From assembly GCA_963693305.1 (NCBI GenBank), contig OY855913.1, forward strand, positions 16,262,484-16,326,483: DNA of 64,000 nucleotides, read 5' to 3'. The translations under genes and the position numbers were made by a program. Numbering within the stretch: position 1 is the stretch's first letter; every line of letters starts with the position of its first letter. The notes beneath the pieces are model-generated. The model ran no database searches. It had not been told where the DNA came from and saw only the letters and a program-made list of their open reading frames with translations. Shown here one piece after another: positions 25,303 through 35,575 of the stretch. This stretch comes from Meandrina meandrites (taxonomy: Eukaryota; Cnidaria; Anthozoa; Scleractinia; Meandrinidae).

Positions 25303-25508
25303 TGGTTTCAGGTTAATTGTCTCGGCGTAGTCGGCGACCTGAGCATTTACGAGAACTTCTCTTCCCAGACCTTGCACATAACACTGCGGGAAAAGGCGCC
25401 GTATTCTGCCGCACACGTCTTCGTCGCTGATCGGTCGAGTGAACCTACAGTCCAACAACTTCTGTTTTACTGGAATCGCTCCTCTCCGATTATTGCGCGT
25501 TTGAAACT
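25303..25508 (-). pseudogene. Exon-like coding fragment next to the right TIR
   Basis: An open frame of about 68 codons containing LLDCRFTRPISDEDVCGRIR and LGREVLVNAQVADYAETINL. It ends at a good donor (CCA|GTAAGT, donor at 25301-25302). Composition and the lack of stops look coding, but I do not recognise the domain. It may be an element-borne or captured exon. No partner exon was found. Confidence 0.4.
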
Positions 25509-26364
25509 ACATCCGAAGAAACATTTAATTATCGCTGCCTTTATATAGTTAAATCGAGATAAAAACTTAAAATTTGGAGTAAAACTCGAGCGGGAACCCG
25601 AACAGCAATGGAAGCGAAAAGAAGCGATGTGGGGTAAACAAATCGGTGGAACAATTTCATACGTCACAGATCGTAAACTCGTTCCCAGTCTCCGGACCCA
25701 CTGTTTTGTCATACCAAGGTCACTTCAGGCGGCAAAAAGTCAGATTTCTCTCTCTCTGACATTATTCGTTTTTTAGCTTTTCGAAAAGTAGACATAATAA
25801 GCCACAAAAAACGCAAAAATATTTTTTACTTCATAGGCACTTTAAGACCCTGAGTGTTTCTCGTCTAGCGTTTATAACACAACATGTAGCCATTAGAGAA
25901 TTAAAATATAATTTTGGCAAATATAGCATATGTATTATGGATTTTTCTGGTCAGATACAAGTTTATGAACACTTGGTGTGACCTATATGCTTGTCGATTT
26001 CAAGCTTGGCTCAGAGTAATGTTATTTCAATCGAAAGTGTATTGTTCAAGTTCCACTGCCACATTGCCTGCATACTTTCAGGTTTAGTATGGCTTTCGTT
26101 TATTCCGAGAATATAGCAGTCTCAAGTATTTTGCAACTTATTAATCACTGTTGTGCTATCGCCTTTATACGGACTCGCGTGCAATACTACTGAACTCAGT
26201 CCAACTATTACACTGTAAATTATTCGGCAATTCTTTTAAGTGCTGCACTGTGACTTTTAAACAAATTTATTACTACAGATGATATTTAAGCTTATTTATC
26301 GCTCTACAAGTCGGCACAGCATTGTCAGGAAAGTAAGTATTTGCAATAGGAAAGCATGCAGTAT

Positions 26365-26848
26365 TTACAACAGAGCAGACTTACGGGAACCTGTCGGGAC
26401 GTGTTGTCCATACATAGTGCTGATTTCCCTTGACATGTCAGGATTAACCGCATTTCTGGTCTTCGTTTTTCCTGCCGGAATGCAGTGGGTACTGGCAAGT
26501 GCGACGTGGCCGCCAGTATTTATCTGGTTTTTCACACTCAGACATTGCTGTGGAGCAGTTTTCCCGTTTGAAGAGTCAATTTCCGTGTTTACTCGTATCA
26601 GTACTTTTGGAAGCTTCCGCTTGTGGTCGGACAATCCGAAGTTTTAATTTTGATCAACACTGAAAAAATGGGCACAAGTTGTTCCGTCGATTTCGTCCGC
26701 CATTTCACAACAATTTTTCTCACTGATCCATCGCTGTTCAAGCTGATCCGAGGATAGTTCGAGTTGCAACCCCGACCTGATAAGGATCAGCTTACATTCG
26801 CGCACAGTTCCTCTTAGCTGACTTACGTGACACGTTTGCAACTGGTCA
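26365..26848 (-). other. Open stretches in the interior of the 8.8-kb element
   Basis: Minus-strand frames at 26644-26841 and 26365-26640 lie in series, and a plausible donor (CCC|GTAAGT) falls near 26390. Peptides such as KLPKVLIRVNTEIDSSNG resemble no family I know. They could be remnants of the element's own gene. Confidence 0.25.
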
Positions 26849-27036
26849 GGGTTGATGTTATTCCTGCATTCAGAAAGCTATGATACCCTGGCCAGAGACT
26901 CTTTAGTGACAAAATGCCCCCTCCTCCCTTTATCGTGAATTCGAATTAAATTCTACTTTTCCCCTATGCCAAAGACTTCATTCAAAACCCTTGCTAGCGG
27001 TTTTGCTCATGAGGTTTTATGCGGACCTCTGAGGAA

Positions 27037-28002
27037 GCAGCATCACACTTGTACTCGATCGTTCAGCAGTATAAATTGGAAGATGTCTTCCAAATATGAG
27101 CCCTAAAATCTGGGTTTTATTCTTAATAGCGGACTTGGAGAGTTCATTGACTGAAGTATGAAGGAATTTAGCTAGGAAATAATGTTTCAATGGATTTTTA
27201 ACACGAAATGTTGCCATTGTTTCGAACTAGGGTTCGCTGCCACGAGTCCCAACAGTTGCGTGCTCAAGTTTCGAAGGCAATACTTACTTATTTGCTGGAG
27301 TTATTATGGAATTCAGCAGCCTGGAGATTGAAAGTCTTCTCAAGGTGGACATAAGCTCGAATAGCGAAGCAGGTAAGCTGTATTAATGACAAAATCTGCT
27401 TGAGATCGGCTTGAGATACGTTGATTTCGATACCGACGAAAAAAATCGCAAATGCTTGTACATGTGCTGATACAAACGGACATAACTTTTAAAATACTGA
27501 AAACGTACATGGGTTTTTGCATATTTTTGCAGATGAAGGACGGCACTTTTCGGCTGTATAGGCTAGAGACATCAAGCAGGTGCCAAATTTGTAAAATTAG
27601 CTTCTAAATCCAGGCAATTTTCAGCCTTCGGTAGATATCGATTAGTAGTGTTCATAATATGGTCAATTTCGCCTTTCGAGATACATTGAGGGGAAAATTG
27701 TAACTGTCATGAGAAACTAGAAAGGTTTATGAGCAAATTGATATAAAACTCGTGGCTAGAAGATGCGAATGGAAAATTTTATAGTGTCACCAAAAAGGCC
27801 TATTTTTAAGTTTTCGAGACGTTGCGACTGGCCCTGACCAGGGGAAATATTTAATGGCTCCTAACGCGGCCCGAAAATTATTTCGGATCAAACCAAATCT
27901 GTTTTAGTTCCTTTCCTCGGTAAAGTCTTTCAGTTGACAGAGTTTCAGTCAAAATTATATTTGATGCGAAATTGAGTGGGTGTTTTTAACAGAGACCGCC
28001 TC
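27037..28002 (-). repeat. Right arm of the 8.8-kb inverted pair
   Basis: Inverted copy of 19171-20127 with scattered substitutions and a small insertion near 27413, where the left arm's CTCAAGCAG region is partly duplicated. A hairpin insertion lies just outside it at 28032-28119. Confidence 0.85.
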
Positions 28003-28031
28003 TTAAAACCTCTGGGGTCCAGATGAGGTCT

Positions 28032-28119
28032 AGTCTGAAATGTCATCCGTCCTCTCTTCCTTACCCCCAGAGGAGGGGCGCGGGCGAGAAGGAAGAGAGG
28101 ACGGATGACATTTCAGACT
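28032..28119. mobile_element. 88-bp hairpin element with 11-bp target duplication
   Basis: The 31-bp arms starting AGTCTGAAATGTCATCC are exact inverse copies around a 26-bp G/C-rich loop. AGATGAGGTCT occurs on both sides (28021-28031 and 28120-28130). Because the arm symmetry continues for two more bases, the true duplication could be 9-11 bp. The size and duplication length are Mutator-like. Confidence 0.85.
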
Positions 28120-28139
28120 AGATGAGGTCTGGCTGGCCC

Positions 28140-31100
28140 TCTCGTAGCGTTGCGTGACAGGGATAGGGTCCATTCGGAACTCTGTGACAGGAATCGTTCC
28201 CAGGGTCTCTCTTTTTTCGACAGCGCAAGCTCAGGTGGTTTGAACAAAAAAAAAAAGAATTTTACTAATATGAATTATAATTCCAAAATAACTGTAATAA
28301 CTTGTTTAATCATCATTTCGAAACAGCGAAGCAGCAACCAAGAGCACAAGCAGGGAGCTAGGAAGTGGCTTCCTGTCTCAATTTCCCAAAAACAAGCTAG
28401 AATAAACCGTGTTTATTACTGTTTATGTTTGTCTTATATTGTTAATCAAGCTGCCAGATGGCAGAAAAAGAGTTTATAAGAATTACCGTGAACAAAGCAC
28501 CGTTTTCCGGCTAAAAAATGGACTTCGAGATCACAGTTCTTCGGCAAGCATCCGTTGCTAAGTAACATACCGTTCAACTGAACATAAAGAGCGAATTTCC
28601 GGTACCTTTGGCGAAACTGTTAATTGTTGTGATGTAAGCTGTTCGAACGGCAATGATAGATGTCTTTTACTACAATTTTCAATGGGACTTACTCTCCGAT
28701 GGGAAATACAAGCTCTTCAATGGGAAATACTCTCTGATTTGGGCTCAATAGAGCCTGTTAAAAAATACCGAAAATGCCAGTTGGGCATATTAATTAATTT
28801 TCTTTTAATTAAGTCGCTTTAAGTGTTTCTTTAACGTTCAAAATTGACGTATGTTAAAATTCACTAAACAGTGTCTATACGATATGAAATACAAAACAAG
28901 CTCACTTTTGCAGTCGACTCCTGGATGGCAAAAAAGGAAGTCTAACAATCGACTGCGTTTTTCTGATTTCACGCCAGATGGTTTTATTTTATATTTTTTG
29001 TATCTTGTACTTCCACATACAACACGATTTCTTCGTTTTCGGACTGTGTGTTGATTCAATAACTTTAAAACCATGCATGATGTGATCAAGAGGTTGTTGT
29101 GGTCCGCAGCAAAGTTATTTCTGTGCTAGTGTCGGCAAATTCAAACCCGAATTGTTAGATCAAAAACAATAACGAATCTTGATTAAATGAAGATTGGCGC
29201 GAAATGTTTTCAATTTATTTGCTCAGCTGTGATTATTAATTTCTGGCTATTTTTTTAGCTGTTATGGGCGGATCACTTCATGTGTAATGAATTTTCGTTT
29301 TCACGCAACAAACTCCATAGCTCAAGCTAAGCTCGAAGCACGCACGAAAACGCCCCTCGCAAAAATCTTCAGGTGAGCGCATTTTTTGGGGTAATTATTA
29401 TATCGGTTGACTTACTGTAGTGCAATGCGTTATTTTGTATAAAACCAGTTTATGGCTTTAATACGAAGGTACAATATCGCTGAAAATCAACCGTGCGTTG
29501 ACTGCGGTTTGAAACTTCCACTCCCTACAAGAAAACAATGGCAATGCTCGTCATTATAACATAGTGAAAATTATAGCTAATACTTTTTACGCTGCAGCTG
29601 CCTGTGACTAAGGTTACCAAGAATAGTTAGCTCAGTTCTAATGGAAGTATCGTTTAAATATCCCTTTATTTCTCAAATTGTTATACTTAAATCGTGAATT
29701 AAAAGACTGATCAGCCTTCTTCCTTATAATACGCATACATTCGCAGCAACACGTTGTTTGTTCAGACGTGAGAAAATATAACTTTCAAATTGGTTCTTAA
29801 GCTGTTATAAATTAATTCTTTTAGTTTTAACCCAAAAAAGGTCGTATAAAAACACTATTCGCTATTGAAGAAAATATATATTTTGGCCATGTCGTTCTCC
29901 TGAAACTAAATTTAGAAAGAGTGAAAACGGCCGTTCTGTGTCGAAGCTATGAATAGGAAAAATAAATGAGCTCCTTTCGTGGACTCCCGTCATCAGGTTA
30001 TATCATATTTCTAAGAAAATCAGGAGAGCTATTCTAGTACAATATGATTTTAGGGCATCAGTTCGATTTTGGAAATTTTGTTATCAGCAACTTTATTAAG
30101 GCTAGGCAAGGAGGAGTGAATAAGGGTCAGCAAATCCGTCGATCCGTGCTAATTTTTAGCAAAATCTGCCAATTCGCTGAAAATATTTCAGAAATCCGAA
30201 TCCGCAACGACTTAGGTGTTTTTTTCTGTTAGAGACGTGAGCACCTCAGAACATTCAGTAACTTAAATCAGAATGTCAAATTTGCTTGACACTGACTTGT
30301 TGTTTTTTTAAAAAATCGATGAAGGCCTCCAATTTGGGCATCATTTGCGGTCCCGGGATCATTTGCGGACCGGGATCATTTGCGGGCCTGTACAGCCCGA
30401 AGTTGTTTGGTCGAAACGTCTTTGAAGTTTTTATTAACGTTGTTTCTAATGTTAAAACATGTTAAAACAAGTCAGTGCCAAGCACAAATTTTATATTCTG
30501 ATGTCCATCCCTGACTGCAGTTTCAGTATTTTTAGTTTATTCAGCAGCATATCTGTCATCAAATTAGCCTACTATTAACCGTACTTGGCGCTCTAATCGA
30601 GCAAATCAAGTTACAAGAACGTGGACTCTCTATCCAGTTCTCAGATATGATTTCAGATGTAGAAATAACTTTTTTGAATACATGTGTTTACAAGAGCGAA
30701 AGATTCAAAACAGAATCTATTCTAGGCGTGCGCACGCACTTCCAATCGACAAACTTTCTAGCACACATATTTCTCCTGCTCCGCAGCAGAGTACACACTT
30801 TTCCCTGCCACAGGCGTCAGGAAAGAATTCATCAAAATGCGAGTTTAAGACTTCTGAGCACTCATTCTTCAAAAACAACTTTTTAATATAATATTAAGCA
30901 ATTCAAACGATCGCGAAAGATTGTCGGCTCTACAGAAAACGGCGCAAAGAATTTTGCCCTTCTGTGCCTAATCTTTTAAAAGCATTTTAACGAGAAAGTG
31001 GCATCTATAATAGGAAATTGTCTCGTTCTCGGAGAATATTCAAAGACCCTTCTATCCTTTCGAACAGAAAAGGGAGGTCCTTGAAGGATGTACTCGTTAA

Positions 31101-31668
31101 AGCACAACTATGAATGTAAGATTATAAACATCGACCAATGGGAGTCGCGTTTGGCCTGTCTATTTTATTTCAGTGCAATCATTGCGCCAATTTAAGTTGA
31201 CGATCCGTATAGTAGTCTACTTCAAAACAAACAAAATCCATAATCCACGCTGAAACATTGAAGAAATCAAACCGCCTTCCGTAAAATATATCTCCAAATC
31301 AAATCCGTTGATCCGCAAACCTATTCATCACTGCCCCAAAAGGTGGTTTGAAAGTCAAAATGTTTGCCAAAAATTGAGATATATATTTATTGTATGGCTA
31401 AACATAACCAATTTACTCATCTCTAGTGGAATATATTACGTTTTCGAACATAATTAATTCATACAGCTGTGCCAATACAACACGAGAGAATTATCGAGAA
31501 TTATCTCTAGCTTAGTAGCCAGCAATAAAGACTGGCAAGCGGTCGCCAGAATTTGAACATGTACTGTGCACTCACCAGTCCCCTGGCTGCTTTTTTGGCT
31601 AACCCAATGTTCCTTAATACAAGAATCGTCAGCTTTGTAGACTAGCGGCGAATGTGCCGCTAAAAACA
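28140..31668. other. Long non-genic stretch
   Basis: About 3.5 kb with only short unsupported frames. One small direct repeat built on GGATCATTTGCGG lies at about 30340-30390. No exon, TIR pair or RNA gene could be defended. Confidence 0.5.
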
Positions 31669-31770
31669 GGGGTGGCGCAATGGTGAGAACACCTGCCTGC
31701 ATCCCACGAATGGGCCGGCTTTGTGGTCGAGTTCGAATCCCAACCATCCTTGCTCCAAGGACGTTCGCCC
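31669..31770 (+). mobile_element. tRNA-derived SINE head, plus orientation
   Basis: GGGTGGCGCAATGGTGAG carries an A-box-like stretch and GAGTTCGAATCCCAACC a B-box. The spacing of about 40 nt is right for a pol III promoter. The anticodon arm and acceptor stem do not fold as a tRNA, so this is a SINE. The body continues for an unclear distance to the right. Confidence 0.7.
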
Positions 31771-32828
31771 GAAAATTTTCTAATCGACAGATTTTTTTTA
31801 AATTTTTACTGTGGTCGGATAATGAGTTATATTACTTGCGTCGGGAATACAAAAAAGTGGGGGTCACCGACTTCATTTCAGAGATAAAGCGTGTAGAAAA
31901 CTACCCTGATTTTGAAAAATTGGCGCACGTAATTTAGCATGGCTTACAGTGTTTGTAGTTTAAAATATCGAAGATGAGTAAACGGAGGCATATGATCTTG
32001 GTATTTTGAAGAAGTACGTCCATTGCGTGAATAAACCCCAGTGTTGCCATCGTTTTTGTAAGACCTAACACTGGAATAGCCGAAAACGAATGAGATCCGA
32101 AAGCGGAGTTCGAACATGCGTGCGACAAAAAAAATCACACTTTTAATCGATAGATTTTTTTCATTTTCTCACAAAATGTTGATAAGCGTTAACAAAAGTG
32201 ATCTGTTAGAAAAAAATAGGGGTCACCGACCATTTGAGAGAGCAAACTGCAAGCGAAGATAGCGACGTGAACGGCTACCCACCCTGTATATATGTTTAGA
32301 ACGTTTCCTCAGCGCGCGCGCTCGAAGCATGAAGTGGCGCGGCTTTGCGACATGAATTCCAATTCGATCGCGAATACACGGCCTACTATCGAGCTCAAAT
32401 TTAACAGAGAACGAACGTGAACGTGAACGTTTTTGCTAAGTGCGTTGATATCCCGATTTCGACACTCGGGTTTTCAGGCAATGTGAATTTTTTTCGGGCA
32501 AGGGGGTCACGGCCACCCCTCCCCCTGAAGTTTAGGTGCCCGTATAAAAGGTCATTTTTTGATTTACATTGAAATTTGACTTGTGATATTCAATGGGCGT
32601 AAAATGAAGGCTAAGGAGAAGGCGTTGCGATGAATTCAGGTTTTCCATGACCTCTGAGCTCTGATTTTCCATGACCTTCAAGCTCTGAATTTTTTTTCCA
32701 AACCAGTTGTGTACTGGTGCACATAACCCACACTCAATATTGAACTTGAAACCCCATGCAATCCCATGCGTATTCATATACCGTGTTATTTATTTTTCCC
32801 TTTTATTGTGCATTAGAGCAAGCCAGTC
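31771..32828. other. Upstream region of the secreted-protein gene
   Basis: Two GTCACCGAC-containing segments (31861 and 32219) suggest an old local duplication. A pyrimidine tract ending in TTAG at about 32816 lies just before the 32829 ATG and could be an acceptor for a 5' UTR intron. No promoter motif was identified. Confidence 0.35.
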
Positions 32829-35526
32829 ATGTCTCACGTCGTCTGTTGGCTCCTTCTGGCTCTTACGGCTGGATGCCTGGTGCCAGCTGCATCAACAGTC
32901 ATGCGCAGGTCTCTTACTTGTGAAGAAGAGTTACAGGCTGTAAATATTGACGCTGCAGTCTGCGAAAAGATTCGGTTAGCGGTATCAAGCGTACGCCATG
33001 CTGTCATTGATATTGACGTTAAGGTAAGACAGAACTGTCAGTACATGTCAAGGGTTCGACCGTAAAATTTCCGTACTGATGAAATAGCTTCAGAGAGATC
33101 TATGAGTATCTCTGATTGGTTGTAGCTTTCCCGCGAAAATTCAAAATCGAGCCACAACCAATCAGGGACGCTACATTAATTTCTCTAGAGCAACGTCATC
33201 AGTGTGGAATTTTTCGGGTAAAATTTCTTGCGTAGTATCTCCAGCGCAGATAAACTCAGCAAGTAAATCTAGGCATTGTAGCTAGGCTGCTTCGATTACA
33301 GGTGTATTATATAAATACTCGGGAGACTCCCACAGTACAGACATTGAATGTCCTAGGAATGCAATCTCTTAGTTATTGTAGCTACGGAAATAGCCTTCCA
33401 ACTACGAAAGATCGCGATGTATCGAGCGTTTAAAGTCCACAATCTTGCACAAATAAAGTGGCCTGTATTCGAGTTGATCGGATACCGATACATCTACCGT
33501 TGACATCACCTTTGTTCTGATATTTGTTATCATTGTTAAGGCGGGAGTATACCCGAAACCCGTTTTTCCACCGCTAAACTTGGGTTTAATGCGAATATCT
33601 CGTTCGCCTGGTGGTGTTCCAACAACAATTTTCTTTCTTCTATATCGCTTCTTTAAACCTCTTAAAATTGCACTCAAATTCGGGTGTACCCCCGCCTTAA
33701 CTGACCTTACTTTTCGCGTTTCTTGTCCCAAGATAAGCAAAAGTACAACTGAAGCAATCAAAGAAGCCACAGAAATTATGCGGAAGGGTACAAAGCTTTT
33801 GAAAGAAAAAGTGCCGATGTATTTAAGGAAGAGAAGATCTTTGGAAACGAAACAGAAACGAGAAGTTCAAGGTAAAATACTAATTAGACTAAAGCAGAAA
33901 GACAATCTCAAAAGATATAAATTACTTGTACAGTTTGCCTTCCATCGGCTTCTATTGCTGCTATGTAACAAGTAAAGTATAGCATGTGCCGCACCTATGG
34001 ATATGTTTTTGACTCAGAATTGGTCTAGACGTACCGTATTTACTTGAATAAGTGCCGCCCTCGAATAAGCGCGCAATAGTAAAAAAAAAAAGTTAAAAAG
34101 TGCCGCGGTCCCGATGCGGCACTTATTTGAGGAATTCCGTGTAACTAAAAACCAACTACAGAGCAACTCTAAGACAGCGATGTTCTTCAGTTCAAAGTGA
34201 TTATCAGCCTTGCTATATCATATTTCATCACTCGCCATAAATCACGCACTCTAGTTTAAAGCTGAAAGCTAGGGATTCAAGATACAGTGTATTTAGAAAA
34301 GTGTGCTTAAAAGCGCCCATCGTTCATAAACTTAATTTAATTGATTACACCTGTTTCAAGAACGCTGGGCCGCACCCAGTCCCCCATGTAGTACCTCTGT
34401 TTCTTGGTAAACGATTAGCAAAGTTCAGTTGCAATTGTCAAAATATCTTTCTTAATTACCCTCATTTTTAAAGGTGACCTCGCCGACTTCCACGAAATTG
34501 CAAAGAAATCTGCTTCTTCTGCTGTACAGGCAGTCAAGGATGCCAGTAAAGAAATTCGTGATGCGCTGTTTAACGCAATTATTGCACTTCACCCGTCTCA
34601 AGATAACATCGATGAGGCCGCACGATATATTTTGAACAAGGTGATATCCAAGAGGTCTGCAGACGGTAAGAAAACTTCGCTGCCGCCTTATTCTGCTGCT
34701 TTATATCACAAATTTTAATACCATCTTTTATATCACTTACATATACTTCTCTTGTATAAATGTTAGTATTATTGTAGTTTCTAGTGTCCCCTAACTAGTA
34801 TGGGGTATTATATTCCTCAGGCTATAACGTTCTTGACACTTCAGTAAAACTTCTCATCATCATCATAATTAAATTCGTAATGATAGGCACGCAACTTCTG
34901 TTACGAACTAAAAACAGGACACGATACTTGTAAGCGTTGTCTCATTTGGCGCTTGAACCGTACTTTGCGGAATTGTGTGAGCTGACTGTTTTGTCAGAAT
35001 TACTAGTAAAAGGGGCGCCGGGCGACAAAATTAAATTGGTGTAGCAACGAAACAATGAAACGAATTCTGGTACAAAAACAACGTCATTTGTACCCATTTT
35101 GCACCCATTTATATTATAAGGCCTTTGACTCGAGCACTTATTACAAACATACAACAGCACACATGCAGTCCACAACTCAGACGTTGTACACTCGATTGTA
35201 CACATATATATTCAGTAATTGTAAGGCTAGAAAACACAAAGGCCGATCGAGAAAACGTAAGAGTGAAAGAAAGACCCCTTTTCGTGACAATAACGTATGA
35301 TGACTTGGCAGTTTTTTAGCACCTAGACTGTAAATGAGTATAAAGCTATTTCGAGAAAGGGTGCCGCGGAAAAAGCACACAACTGCACGCGACAAGTTCG
35401 AAAGGTAGTATGGGTAGAAGTATTGAGCTACTGCACGTGCTGAATGGGAACACTAACTATGAAACCAAGCGACAAGACAAACGCGAATTTGCACGTTTTC
35501 TAGACATTCACGTGCAAAATACAAAC

Positions 35527-35575
<49 letters not shown>

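Larger units (their letters stand above)
22207..25841. mobile_element. 3.6-kb Kolobok-like element with ~230-bp diverged TIRs
   Basis: The ends AGTGCCTATGAAGTAAAAAA and its inverse are exact, and homology continues inward for about 230 bp with substitutions (shared TTTTTGCCGCCT, TGACGTA, GAAATTGTTC). TTAA borders both ends (22203-22206 and 25842-25845). The terminus starts with purines AG, as Kolobok requires. A THAP-like start is preserved near the left TIR and a separate coding-like piece near the right TIR. A SINE and a C-tract have inserted inside. Confidence 0.75.
20600..25880 (-). mobile_element. SINE-like interspersed repeat, split into three pieces by later insertions
   Basis: Pieces at 20600-20710, 22002-22206 and 25842-25865 join into a sequence that parallels the uninterrupted copy at 61215-61610 (shared CACCGGGA, AACGTCCC, TTATCGTCCTTA, ATTCTCCTCAGTTATTTTAA, GAGTGTTT). 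It reads on the minus strand, ending in a GAAGT-type tail near 20605-20625. The two interruptions are the transposons at 20711-22001 and 22207-25841. Confidence 0.75.
19171..28002. mobile_element. 8.8-kb TTAA-flanked element with ~960-bp inverted arms (composite, nested)
   Basis: The outer ends are GAGGCGGTCTCTG and its inverse, each bordered by TTAA (19167-19170 and 28003-28006). The arms (19171-20127 and 27037-28002) are near-identical inverted copies and lose similarity at the same inner point, just after GTGATGCTGC. A TTAA duplication plus a two-purine terminus fits the Kolobok superfamily, and also partly piggyBac. The interior carries no intact transposase; it holds a SINE-like repeat with two later transposon insertions. 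The alternative is two separate copies of a ~960-bp repeat in opposite orientation; the matching TTAA at the two outer ends only favours a single unit. Confidence 0.6.

Noticed and set aside
31669..31770. tRNA gene
   Set aside because: A and B boxes are present but acceptor and anticodon stems do not pair; it is a SINE. The same applies at 23690-23755 and 61550-61610.
33402..33975. Long frames on both strands around intron 1 and exon 2 of the secreted-protein gene
   Set aside because: Only 33733-33871 is supported by splice sites and phase; the rest is intronic.
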